Positions 13,883 through 21,762 of a stretch of 40,536 nt of DNA are shown in pieces (position 1 is the first letter of the stretch; the number at the start of each line of letters is the position of its first letter). Source of the stretch: Verrucomicrobiota bacterium. GTDB lineage: Bacteria; Verrucomicrobiota; Kiritimatiellia; CAIQIC01. The stretch is from contig SCQF01000018.1 of NCBI GenBank assembly GCA_004321905.1, forward strand, positions 1 to 40,536, read 5' to 3'. The notes beneath the pieces were generated by a model, which had not been told where the DNA came from, did no database searches, and saw only the letters and a list, made by a program, of their open reading frames with translations. A program made the translations under genes and the position numbers.

Positions 13883-14455
13883 ATGAAAGCCATTGAGAAG
13901 ATGACGAGAACCTTGGGGCTGGTGGCTGGTGCGTGCCTCGCGTTAGGGTTCGTCGCCCGCGCGCAGGACACGAATAGCACCTCAACGACGTCCACCACGC
14001 CGCCCGAACACAAGGGCCACGGTCATCGGCATGGCCAAGGCCAGGGCGCAGGCGGCGGTGAGTTCGTGGAGCAACATCGCGCGGAGATGGAAAAAATGCG
14101 CGAGAAACTCAAAGACATGACGCCGGAACAGCGGCAGGAGGCGATGAAGAAATTCCATGAGAAGCTGGGCGATAAGATGAAAGAGCGTATCGAGCAGAAC
14201 CCGAACCTCACGGCCGACCAGAAAAAGGAAATTCTGGATCACATGCGGCAACTCCGCGAGAAGGCCCAGGCCGCGCGTGAAAAAATCACGAGCGACACAT
14301 CGCTGAGCGAAGCGCAAAAGCACGAAGCCATGAAGAAGCTCCGCGAGACGATGGAGGCCGACTTCAAGGCCCTGCGCGAAAAACACCAAGGCGCTTTCGG
14401 GCCGAAGCCGGGACCGCCACAAGGTCAACAGGGCGGCACGCCGCCTTCCGTTTGA
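13883..14455 (+). CDS. Secreted helical protein with His/Gly-rich segment
   Basis: 190 residues. A signal peptide (1-27, ending FVARAQD) is followed by a Ser/Thr stretch, a GHGHRHGQGQG metal-binding-like segment (45-55), and a long charged coiled-coil-like helix region (about 62-172) rich in Glu, Lys and Met with LTADQKKEIL and TPEQRQEAM. This layout recalls CpxP/Spy-type periplasmic proteins (LTxxQ motifs), but the match is loose. The tail is Gly/Pro-rich. AAAGGAAG lies 6 nt before the ATG. Monocistronic. Confidence 0.75.
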   Translation: MKAIEKMTRTLGLVAGACLALGFVARAQDTNSTSTTSTTPPEHKGHGHRHGQGQGAGGGEFVEQHRAEMEKMREKLKDMTPEQRQEAMKKFHEKLGDKMKERIEQNPNLTADQKKEILDHMRQLREKAQAAREKITSDTSLSEAQKHEAMKKLRETMEADFKALREKHQGAFGPKPGPPQGQQGGTPPSV

Positions 14456-14481
14456 GTCCAGCCACAACGAGACGCGGTGGT

Positions 14482-14531
14482 TTTTCCAAACCTTGGAAAA
14501 ACCGCCGCGTTGCTTTTCCAAGGTTTGGAAA
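14482..14531. repeat. Paired palindrome repeat
   Basis: Units TTTTCCAAACCTTGGAAAA (14482-14500) and TTTTCCAAGGTTTGGAAA (14514-14531), 13-bp gap, between two secreted-protein genes. Confidence 0.9.
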
Positions 14532-14581
14532 GCGCCCGATTGCGGCTTGATTTTGGCTGTCCACAATGAAAAAGTGGCTTC

Positions 14582-15445
14582 ATGCGTTTGTGTTCGACGG
14601 GCTGGAATATTGTCTTCGGCGGCGTGGTTCTGCTCGCGGTATGGAGAGCAGAATCAGCGGCGGCCAAGCCGCAAGCCGCGGAGACTGGCCCGCTGCTGCC
14701 CGCGTTGACGAATAGCCCCGAAGCCAACGCCTTTGCCGTTTATACGCACGAGAACTTCAAGTTAGTGATGGACCGTCAGCTGCGCCTTACGATTTCTCCA
14801 AAAGATAAGGGCGCGTACAAAGGTCCGGTCATCCAGGTGAGCGAACCGCAGTTCGCCTTATTCGACACCAGAGGCCAGGACGAAGACGAGCCCACCATCA
14901 CCGAATTCACCGAACTGCCCCCGGCCAAAAAACAACCCGATGAATTGAATGTGGAAGGCAAGCTCAGCAACAACGCGCGGTTTGGCGTGAAGTATAAGTT
15001 CAGCGGCGCCAGCATCCAAATTTCGTGCTGGATTCGCAGCGCCCCTGCCGGCGGTCACGCCACGCCCATACAATTCGAGACCGAGTTTGCGAGCACACAT
15101 CATTTCGCACCCAACATCGAAATAGCGGACCGCAAGAAACAAATGGAGGGGTGGTACCTCAAGACGTCCGAGAAAGGAATCAAGGACAAGTCCTTCAAGA
15201 AGTGCACCTATAATTATTGGGATCAGTTGAAATTCAAGAGGGAAGCGCAATTTCTGGAGAACTTTGGGCCGTGGGGCGCGCGTAAAATCGTGCTCCGCAC
15301 CAGCGGCTCGGGCGAGGGGTTTTTGCACCCCTACAAGCGCGGCGGCCAGAGCTATGCCTATGCCGGTTTCAATTGCTATTTCCAAGTGCCCACCGTGCCG
15401 AAAAAGAAATCCACCGCCACGACGTTGGTCATCACCGTCGAATGA
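14582..15445 (+). CDS. Secreted protein of unknown function
   Basis: 287 residues. Residues 1-27 look like a signal peptide (NIVFGGVVLLAVWRAESAAA). The mature protein is probably beta-rich, with no family I recognise; segments such as FAVYTHENFKLVMDRQLRLT, FGVKYKFSGASIQISCWIRS and GFNCYFQVPTVPKKK are visible. No repeats or catalytic motif are seen. It follows a paired palindrome and is probably transcribed alone; the ribosome binding site is weak. Confidence 0.7.
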   Translation: MRLCSTGWNIVFGGVVLLAVWRAESAAAKPQAAETGPLLPALTNSPEANAFAVYTHENFKLVMDRQLRLTISPKDKGAYKGPVIQVSEPQFALFDTRGQDEDEPTITEFTELPPAKKQPDELNVEGKLSNNARFGVKYKFSGASIQISCWIRSAPAGGHATPIQFETEFASTHHFAPNIEIADRKKQMEGWYLKTSEKGIKDKSFKKCTYNYWDQLKFKREAQFLENFGPWGARKIVLRTSGSGEGFLHPYKRGGQSYAYAGFNCYFQVPTVPKKKSTATTLVITVE

Positions 15446-15506
15446 TTGCACGAGGCTTGTCGGCGGCGACCAAACCTGCTAGGAGAACCGCGAGGCTTTG
15501 GCTGCC

Positions 15507-17168
15507 ATGCTGACGACATTGCGTGTAAAAAATCTGGCGCTGGTGGAACGGGTGAACGCCGATTTCCGGCCGGGCCTGAACGTCATCACCGGCGAAACCG
15601 GCACCGGCAAGAGCATCCTGATCGGTGCGTTGAGTCTCGTGCTCGGCGAACGCGCCGATAAACGTTTGATTCGCGCCGGGGCCGAGGCCTGCGGCGCCGA
15701 GGCCGTCTTCCAATTGACCGAGGCCGACGCCATCAATGCATTGCTCGAAGCCGCCGGTCTCGAACCCTGCGCGGACGGGCAACTCATTGTGCGGCGTATT
15801 CTCAAAGCCGAAGGCGCCAACCAGATTGTCGTCAACGACCAGCCCGCCACACTCCAATTACTCAAGCAACTCGGCGAATTGTTGGTGGATATGCACGGGC
15901 CCTATGACCACCAGTCGCTGCTCAATCCGGCCTTTCAACTCGATCTGCTCGATGCGTTTGGCCACATCTGGGAAGCGCGCGAAACCTATGAGGCCGCCTA
16001 TCTCCGTTGGCGCGGCATCGAAGACCGCATCGCCCAACTCATCCACGAAACCGCCGATCCCGCCGTCGAAATTGACCGGTTGGAATTTATCATCAAAGAC
16101 ATTGAGGCTGCCGCGCCGGTCGCCGGCGAAGAGGAAACCGTGGCACAGGAACAACGGCTGCTCGGCCAGGCACAACGCGTGCAGGAATTGTGCAACGGCG
16201 CCGCGGACGCGCTGGCGGAAGGCGAGACGGCGGCCTTCAACGCGGTGGTGGCCGGGCAAAAAGCTGTCGAGGAGCTGGCGCGGCTCACGCCCGAAGCCGG
16301 CGAGTGGCTGGAGCAGCTCCGCGGCATCAACGCGCAACTTCAAGACATCAACGGCGGCTTGCATAATCTGGCTGAAAAAACCGAAGCCGATCCCCAGCGA
16401 CTCGACTGGCTTGACGAGCGCTTGGCCACCTATCAGCGCTTACGCAAAAAATACGCGCCCACCGTCCCGGAAATCCTGGCCCTGCTCGTCCGCTCCAAGG
16501 ACCGCCTCCATGATTTGCAAAATCGTGACGAGCAACTGGAGCGGCTCCGCAAAGAAAGCTCACTCGCCCTGATTGCCGTCCGGGAGCTTGGCGCGGAATT
16601 GACCGCGCAGCGTGAGAGCGCCGGAAAAAAACTGGGCGTTGTGGTCACCAAGGAATTGCGCGCGCTCGGTTTTGTCGGCGGCATTTTTGCCGTCGAGTTG
16701 CAACCCGCCGAACCGCAGCCGGCGGGCTTGGACGCCATTGACTTCGGTTTTGCGCCCAACATCGGCGAGCCGATGCACCCGTTGCGCGCGATCGCCTCCA
16801 GCGGCGAAATCGCGCGCGTCATGCTGGCCATCAAATGCGTACTCGCCCAACACGACCGCATTCCGGTGCTGATCTTCGACGAAATTGACGCGAACATCGG
16901 CGGCGAAACCGGCAACGCCGTCGGCAAGAAGCTCGCGGAAGTTGCCGGCAATCACCAAGTGATCTGCATCACGCACTTGCCGCAGGTCGCGGCGCACGGT
17001 CAGACGCATCTCGCGGTGACCAAAAGCGTACGCGAAGGCCGCACCTTCACGGAAGTCAAACAGCTCGATGAACGCGGCCGCGTGAACGAACTCGCGCGCA
17101 TGCTCGGCGGGCGCGACCTGACCAACGTCACGCTGGCCCACGCCCGTGCCATGCTGGAAAAAGTTTAA
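15507..17168 (+). CDS. recN: DNA repair protein RecN
   Basis: 553 residues from ATG 15507 (a TTG at 15498 is also in frame). SMC-like ATPase for double-strand-break repair. Walker A GETGTGKSIL is near residue 31; two long helical coiled-coil arms occupy about 150-370. The signature ASSGEIARVMLAIK and Walker B PVLIFDEIDANIGG are at about 430-455, followed by CITHLPQVAAHGQTHLAV. Length and order match RecN. A strong hairpin follows the stop. Confidence 0.95.
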   Translation: MLTTLRVKNLALVERVNADFRPGLNVITGETGTGKSILIGALSLVLGERADKRLIRAGAEACGAEAVFQLTEADAINALLEAAGLEPCADGQLIVRRILKAEGANQIVVNDQPATLQLLKQLGELLVDMHGPYDHQSLLNPAFQLDLLDAFGHIWEARETYEAAYLRWRGIEDRIAQLIHETADPAVEIDRLEFIIKDIEAAAPVAGEEETVAQEQRLLGQAQRVQELCNGAADALAEGETAAFNAVVAGQKAVEELARLTPEAGEWLEQLRGINAQLQDINGGLHNLAEKTEADPQRLDWLDERLATYQRLRKKYAPTVPEILALLVRSKDRLHDLQNRDEQLERLRKESSLALIAVRELGAELTAQRESAGKKLGVVVTKELRALGFVGGIFAVELQPAEPQPAGLDAIDFGFAPNIGEPMHPLRAIASSGEIARVMLAIKCVLAQHDRIPVLIFDEIDANIGGETGNAVGKKLAEVAGNHQVICITHLPQVAAHGQTHLAVTKSVREGRTFTEVKQLDERGRVNELARMLGGRDLTNVTLAHARAMLEKV

Positions 17169-17193
17169 CCCGCTCCCAAAGGTGGAGCGGGTT
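17167..17193. terminator. Hairpin terminator after recN
   Basis: AACCCGCTCC (17167-17176), loop CAAAGGT, GGAGCGGGTT (17184-17193): a perfect 10-bp stem that begins in the recN stop codon. It lies between convergent genes (recN and the secretin-like gene) and could serve both. There is no long T tract. Confidence 0.6.
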
Positions 17194-17219
17194 GCCCTCA
17201 AGCCGCTTGCGCGTTACGG

Positions 17220-18071
17220 TCAACGCACGCCACCCGCGGCCGGCAAAATATGCGGCGTCAGCGTAATGTTCAAGGATTGCGTCGAGCCATCCTGATTAAA
17301 TCCGACGAGGAACCGGTCATAGAACTCGGCGTGTTGGCCCAGCCCGCCAATTTGCAACGTCCGCCCGTCGGCCACCTCGACTTCCGTCGCCAACTCCGTG
17401 AGCTTTTTCATGTACGGCTTGCCTTCCACCAGTCCGCTAAGTTGTGGAATCAATCGGATGTTGATGTGCGGCCCATCGCCAATGATCGTCGGCTGCACGA
17501 GCAACTGCGCGCCGACCTTTTCCCACGAGACGCGTTCGACCAGCACGCGCTGATAAACCAAATAATCCTGTAAAAAATCAAGATACGGCACTTCCTGCCC
17601 CACGAACAGCGCCGCCTCACGCCCGCTGGAGACCGTCAGTAGTTGCGTGGTATCGTCGGTGGTCGTCGTCACGCGGCTTGTCACCACCCCGCGCACTTTG
17701 AACGAACCTTTATTCAGCGGATTAGGTTCCAGCACCAACCGGCTCCCCTCCAACGATGCGCCTCGCTGCTGCGCGCGCCCAGCCTGCCGAAAACGCACTT
17801 CCACTTGGACGTTGCGCGGCGTGACGGTCAGCGCCGGCAACGCTTGGCCGAGCTGCCGATGATGCTCCACCGTCGTAATCACCAGCACCCGCGAGTTCGC
17901 GCGATCCGGCGTCACCAAGCCATCCGCGCCAACCAACGCACGAACGGTTTCGATCACCGCCGCGTTGTTCGGATCGAAGGGATAAATCTTGAGCGTTCGC
18001 ACCTCGTTAGTCGCTGCAACAGCCACCACCGCCAGCCAACACACCGCCCACCACCCGCATCGTGTTTTCAT
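17220..18071 (-). CDS. Secretin-domain protein (GspD/PilQ-like, short)
   Basis: 283 residues from MKTRCGWWAVCWLAVVAVAA (signal peptide). Residues 25-75 (LKIYPFDPNNAAVIETVRAL, SRVLVITTVEHHRQLGQAL) resemble the N-domains of secretins. The C-terminal half carries secretin-like pieces: VSSGREAALFVGQEVPYLDF, LLVQPTIIGDGPHINIRLIP, and EVADGRTLQIGGL. It is much shorter than type II secretins (about 600 residues) and no secretion operon is nearby. It may form a small outer-membrane or periplasmic ring. The 13 upstream in-frame codons are repeat-derived, so the later ATG is preferred. Confidence 0.7.
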   Translation of the reverse strand: MKTRCGWWAVCWLAVVAVAATNEVRTLKIYPFDPNNAAVIETVRALVGADGLVTPDRANSRVLVITTVEHHRQLGQALPALTVTPRNVQVEVRFRQAGRAQQRGASLEGSRLVLEPNPLNKGSFKVRGVVTSRVTTTTDDTTQLLTVSSGREAALFVGQEVPYLDFLQDYLVYQRVLVERVSWEKVGAQLLVQPTIIGDGPHINIRLIPQLSGLVEGKPYMKKLTELATEVEVADGRTLQIGGLGQHAEFYDRFLVGFNQDGSTQSLNITLTPHILPAAGGVR

Positions 18072-18088
18072 GCCGCCACTATACCGCA

Positions 18089-18107
18089 TTTTCCAAGCCT
18101 TGGAAAA
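18089..18107. repeat. Single palindrome unit
   Basis: TTTTCCAAGCCTTGGAAAA, without a second unit nearby. Lies just upstream of the secretin-like gene start. Confidence 0.85.
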
Positions 18108-18161
18108 CACGACGGCCCGCGCGGAGATTTATTCCGACGGGCCGTTTGATTGTCGCAGCGC

Positions 18162-18407
18162 TCAGTTGCCGCACTTGGCTTTGCAGCCCGGCGAACCTTT
18201 ATCCAGTCCACACTTGGCGCATTTTTCCGCGCCCGGCTGGCAGCACTTGGCGCTACCCTTGATCTCACCGCACTTCGCGCAGATTTCCTGCGGCGCGACC
18301 GCCGCGGCGGGCGCCTTGCACTTCTTGTACGGGCAACAGCATCCCACGCTCAACCACGCCACCGCACCAACGGCAACTACCGCAAACAACCACAGATACT
18401 TTCTCAT
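18162..18407 (-). CDS. Small Cys-rich exported protein, probable lipoprotein
   Basis: 81 residues from ATG 18407, with AGGAGAG 6-7 nt upstream. Residues 1-21 form a hydrophobic signal ending VGC, a possible lipobox. The mature 60 residues contain 12 cysteines in two related units, CAKCGEIKGSAKCC and CAKCGLDKGSPGCKAKC, which look like metal-binding zinc-ribbon-like knuckles. Related small exported proteins occur in PVC bacteria (recollection). A promoter-like site lies upstream at 18446-18473. Function unknown, perhaps metal binding or sensing at the envelope. Confidence 0.75.
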   Translation of the reverse strand: MRKYLWLFAVVAVGAVAWLSVGCCCPYKKCKAPAAAVAPQEICAKCGEIKGSAKCCQPGAEKCAKCGLDKGSPGCKAKCGN

Positions 18408-18445
18408 GACGTACTCTCCTTCTTTATTTTTTTCCGAACAGAGAT

Positions 18446-18473
18446 AATCTACAATAGACCTTGTGCCCGTCAA
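18446..18473 (-). promoter_or_regulatory. Putative promoter of the Cys-rich protein gene
   Basis: On the minus strand TTGACG (18468-18473) and TAGATT (18446-18451) are 16 bp apart, about 40 bp upstream of the start codon. Confidence 0.45.
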
Positions 18474-18563
18474 GTCATCAATCGGTACACGGCGGGCGAC
18501 GATATCGGACTGGAAACCGACGCGCAGGCTGGTATGGTAGTCAATCGAATAAGGGGAATGCGT

Positions 18564-20039
18564 ATGATAAAAGAACCTTTGGCCATCATCATTTTGGGCG
18601 CGTCGGGCGATTTGGCGCAGCGGAAGCTACTGCCGGCGCTCTTCTCGCTCTATGCACAAAAACTCCTGCCGGAAAATTTTCACGTATTCGGCTTCGCGCG
18701 GTCGGAGATGACCGATGCCGCGTTCCGCGCGCGCGCCACGGAGCGGCTCATGTGCCGTTACACGCCGGAGGCGCGTGAATGCGCGACGCTCATGGAACAA
18801 TTTTTGGCGCGCTGTCACTATGTCGGCGGTGACTACGGTTCGAGCGATGCTTTCCGCCATTTGGCGGATGTCTTGCGCGGTGAATTCGGTACGCTGAACG
18901 TCAATCGGCTGTTCTATCTGGCCATTCCGCCCTCGGTCTTTCTCGATGCGGCGCACGCGTTGAATACGTCCGGGTTGGTGAGCCACGACAGCCACAAGGG
19001 CTGGACCCGCGTGGTGATCGAAAAACCCTTCGGCCACGACCGCGCCTCGTCCGATGAACTCGTCACCGCGCTCGGCCAGGTGTTCACCGATGAACAGACC
19101 TATCGCATCGACCACTATCTCGGCAAGGAGATCATCCAGAACCTGCTCGTCCTGCGCTTCGCCAACTGCATTTTTGAGCCGCTCTGGAGCCGCGAGTTCG
19201 TCAGCGACGTGCGGATCACCTGGAAAGAGGATATCGGCATCGGCGGGCGCGCCGGCTACTTCGATGATTTTGGCATCATCCGCGACGTGATGCAGAATCA
19301 CATTCTGCAAATGCTCGCGCTCACCGCAATGGGCCGGCCCGACAAGCTCGATGCCCACCATGTCCGCGACGAAAAAGTGCACGTTTTGCGCGCCATCCAG
19401 CCGCTGGCCCCCGAAGACCTTGTCGTGGGCCAATATGCCGCCGCCGAACAAGGCGCGGGTGGCCGCCCTGCCTATCGGGGTGAGCCGGGCGTGCCGCCCA
19501 CATCGCGCACGCCGACCTACGCCGCCGCCGTGTTGCGCGTGAAGAATGACCGCTGGCGCGGCGTGCCGTTCCTGGTGGAATGCGGCAAGGCGCTGAACGG
19601 GACCCTCGCGGAAATCCGGCTCCGCTTTCGCGATGAAGTGGGCAACCTGTTCCATCCCGGCACGCCAACCTTGTCGCCCAACGAATTGGTCATTCGTGTC
19701 CAGCCCGACGAAGCCATTTTCCTGCGCATCAACAACAAAGTGCCCGGCCTCGGCATGAAGCTCGCGCCCACCGAACTCAATCTGCGCTACCGCGCAGCCT
19801 TTGCCGGCGTCATCCCGGAGGCCTACGAATCGCTGCTGCTCGATGTGGTCAAGGGCGACAAAAGCTTGTTCATCCGCGCCGATGAACTCGCCGCCTCGTG
19901 GGATGTGTTCGATCACGTGTTGCATGATCTCGAAACGCATCCACGCGAGCCGGAGTTCTATGCCTATGGCAGCCGCGGCCCGCGCAGTGTGGCGCACCTC
20001 GCCGAACGGCATGGCATTGAGCTGGAGACCGGCGCGTGA
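18564..20039 (+). CDS. zwf: Glucose-6-phosphate 1-dehydrogenase
   Basis: 491 residues. Oxidises glucose 6-phosphate to 6-phosphogluconolactone with NADP, the entry to the oxidative pentose phosphate pathway. NADP-binding GASGDLAQRK (12-21), EKPFGHD (153-159) and the substrate site RIDHYLGKE (181-189; catalytic His184) are all present. The start at 18564 is preferred because AAGGGG lies 7 nt upstream; an ATG 6 nt earlier is too close to that site. The stop overlaps the pgl GTG start, coupling the two sequential enzymes. Confidence 0.96.
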   Translation: MIKEPLAIIILGASGDLAQRKLLPALFSLYAQKLLPENFHVFGFARSEMTDAAFRARATERLMCRYTPEARECATLMEQFLARCHYVGGDYGSSDAFRHLADVLRGEFGTLNVNRLFYLAIPPSVFLDAAHALNTSGLVSHDSHKGWTRVVIEKPFGHDRASSDELVTALGQVFTDEQTYRIDHYLGKEIIQNLLVLRFANCIFEPLWSREFVSDVRITWKEDIGIGGRAGYFDDFGIIRDVMQNHILQMLALTAMGRPDKLDAHHVRDEKVHVLRAIQPLAPEDLVVGQYAAAEQGAGGRPAYRGEPGVPPTSRTPTYAAAVLRVKNDRWRGVPFLVECGKALNGTLAEIRLRFRDEVGNLFHPGTPTLSPNELVIRVQPDEAIFLRINNKVPGLGMKLAPTELNLRYRAAFAGVIPEAYESLLLDVVKGDKSLFIRADELAASWDVFDHVLHDLETHPREPEFYAYGSRGPRSVAHLAERHGIELETGA

Positions 20040-20704
20040 AGGCGACGCGTTTCCAGACCTTGGAAAAACTCAACACCGCGCTCGTGGATTTGCTCGCCGC
20101 CGAATTCACGCGCGTCACACCCACGCCGCGCCTCGTCATGCTCTCCGGCGGCAAAACCCCGCTCGCCGCCTACGCGCAACTGGCCGCGCGCGGCGTGACG
20201 GCGGAGGCGCACCTGCATCTGTGCGTGAGCGACGAGCGCGCCGTACCGCCCGCTTCGCCGGAGCACAATGCCGGGCAACTCGCCCCGCTGCTGCGCGCGC
20301 TGCGTCTGCCGCAGGAACGTACACTGTTTCCAAACACCGCGTTGCCGCTCGCAGAAGCTGCGCAAGCGTGGCACACACAGTTGAGCAATTTTATTGCGCG
20401 CGGAGGCAGACCATCGCTCGGCCTGCTCGGCTTGGGCGCCGATGGCCATACCGCGTCGCTGTTCACGCTCGACGACGTCGCACGCGGTCACGGCGCGCTG
20501 GCGCAGCCCGTCACGCGACCCGCGCCGCCCAACCGCATCTCGGTGACGGTGGATTTATTGGAGAAATTCGAGCGACTGATTTTTGTCGTCGCCGGCGCAG
20601 AAAAACAGGCGATGCGCGACCGGCTGCTCCATGCGCCGCTGACGATTCCGGCTGGTGCGGCCACCGCGCGCGCGCCGCGCGTCGAGTGTTGGTTCGCGGT
20701 TTGA
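20036..20704 (+). CDS. pgl: 6-phosphogluconolactonase
   Basis: 222 residues, GTG start overlapping the zwf stop. Hydrolyses the lactone made by Zwf. LSGGKTP (36-42), SDER (65-68) and GLGADGHTASLF (132-143) are the family motifs. The segment encoding FQTLEKL near the N-terminus is a degenerate copy of the palindromic repeat (20050-20067), as if the repeat contributed the first codons. Confidence 0.94.
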   Translation: MKATRFQTLEKLNTALVDLLAAEFTRVTPTPRLVMLSGGKTPLAAYAQLAARGVTAEAHLHLCVSDERAVPPASPEHNAGQLAPLLRALRLPQERTLFPNTALPLAEAAQAWHTQLSNFIARGGRPSLGLLGLGADGHTASLFTLDDVARGHGALAQPVTRPAPPNRISVTVDLLEKFERLIFVVAGAEKQAMRDRLLHAPLTIPAGAATARAPRVECWFAV

Positions 20705-20710
20705 TGCGGG

Positions 20711-20728
20711 TTTTCCAAGGCTTGGAAG
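20711..20728. repeat. Single palindrome unit
   Basis: TTTTCCAAGGCTTGGAA between the convergent pgl and ppnP genes. Confidence 0.8.
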
Positions 20729-20730
20729 CC

Positions 20731-21057
20731 TCACTCGAACGAGCAGATGTATTGCGTGACGCCGGTGGCGACGGCGATCTCGAACGCGCTGTTGCCCGGC
20801 ACGCGGAAGAAAGTTCCCGTCGCATAATCGCGCCAGACAGCTTCGCCGGCGAGTTTCACATGGCAGGTACCAGCGGTGATTTCCATTTTCTCCGGCGCGC
20901 CGGTGTTGAACTTGAATTCGCCCGGATAGATTAAACCTAACGTCTTGCGGCTGCCGTCGGCGAACTTGATCGTGTGGCTGACCACCTTGCCATCGAAATA
21001 AACGTTGGCCTTGCAAACGGCGGTGACGTTCTCGAATTGTTCCGGTAGTTGGTTCAT
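20731..21057 (-). CDS. ppnP: Pyrimidine/purine nucleoside phosphorylase (PpnP, DUF1255)
   Basis: 108 residues. Small cupin-fold phosphorylase. CKANVYFDGKVVSHTIKFAD, KTLGLIYPGEFKFNTGAPEK and GTFFRVPGNSAFEIAV, ending YICSFE, match PpnP/YaiE throughout; the family is about 94 residues, so there is a short N-terminal extension. The start MNQLPEQFENVTAVCKA is chosen; the frame is open further upstream, but that part overlaps the RAYT gene and is not homologous. Confidence 0.92.
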   Translation of the reverse strand: MNQLPEQFENVTAVCKANVYFDGKVVSHTIKFADGSRKTLGLIYPGEFKFNTGAPEKMEITAGTCHVKLAGEAVWRDYATGTFFRVPGNSAFEIAVATGVTQYICSFE

Positions 21058-21103
21058 GGTTTTCCTTATTTGCGCGTCATAGAGCCGGGCCACCCCGCAA
21101 AAG

Positions 21104-21697
21104 TCAAGCGCCTGTTGTGGAGTGCGCAAGCTTGCTTGCGCTTTGTTCCACCGCAGCTTGCTGCGACAACCCCTCAAAATCATCCACGACAGTGATATGG
21201 TTGCAAGTAAACGATTCAACCTTGCGCCGAAAAGTAGGTTCCGCCCGCTCTGCAAACCACGCAGCGGAACAGAATGGATACTGCGTTGCCACAGCAACAA
21301 GACCGTGATGTACGGGGTTATGATTCACATAGTGTAACCGCGCTAGATAGCTCTTCTCATAGGTCAAACAAGTGTCCCAATATTGGAACCAAACTTTACG
21401 CCCTGCTGTTTGGTCTAGCCGGTTGATTTCGCGCGCGGTCAGCGAGTGCAAACGCTGCAACATCGGCTTGAGTGTCTCGGCTTGTACCGGTGCTTGAGCT
21501 ATGAAGTGATAATGGTTGGAAAAAATGGCCCAGCTTTGCAGTTCCCAACCCGACCGCCGAATACACGCAAAAAAAGTTTCTTGTAACAGACGTAAACGAT
21601 CGTCACTACGAAAGAAATGTTCCTTGTGATGCGTGCCTGCCGTCACCCTGTAAAGTTGGTTGGGCAGAAATAAATGTGCTGGCCGATGATGCCACAT
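21104..21697 (-). CDS. REP-associated tyrosine transposase (RAYT)
   Basis: 197 residues from ATG 21697 (AAGGGG 7 nt upstream). Y1-type single-strand transposase related to IS200/IS605. The HUH-type motif appears as FSNHYHFIAQ (about 60-69), and the catalytic Tyr candidate is in ARLHYVNHNPVHHGLV. The C-terminal 20 residues are encoded by the left REP-like hairpin region. Flanked by inverted hairpin pairs, so it forms a REPtron-like unit between ppnP and metG. A chromosomal, probably domesticated or slowly mobile, element. Confidence 0.88.
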   Translation of the reverse strand: MWHHRPAHLFLPNQLYRVTAGTHHKEHFFRSDDRLRLLQETFFACIRRSGWELQSWAIFSNHYHFIAQAPVQAETLKPMLQRLHSLTAREINRLDQTAGRKVWFQYWDTCLTYEKSYLARLHYVNHNPVHHGLVAVATQYPFCSAAWFAERAEPTFRRKVESFTCNHITVVDDFEGLSQQAAVEQSASKLAHSTTGA

Positions 21698-21761
21698 GTT
21701 CATTCCCCTTCCGCGAAGCAAGCTTCGCAAAGCAAAGCGGCAGCAAGCTGCCGCACTCCAC
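21117..21761. mobile_element. REPtron-like unit: RAYT gene flanked by inverted REP hairpin pairs
   Basis: The left end 21117-21168 begins GTGGAGTGCGCAAGCTTGCT; the right end, read on the minus strand from 21761, begins GTGGAGTGCGGCAGCTTGCT. Each end holds two hairpins (for example GCGCAAG/CTTGCGC and CGCAGC/GCTGCG on the left). The arrangement is the usual RAYT substrate structure. Confidence 0.8.
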
Positions 21762-21762
21762 A

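Noticed and set aside
13006..13896. 296-codon plus-strand ORF over lgt
   Set aside because: Antisense to lgt, which has full family motifs; composition is typical of a shadow.
18627..20012. 461-codon ORF antisense to zwf
   Set aside because: Shadow of zwf; no recognisable family and codon pattern set by the opposite strand.
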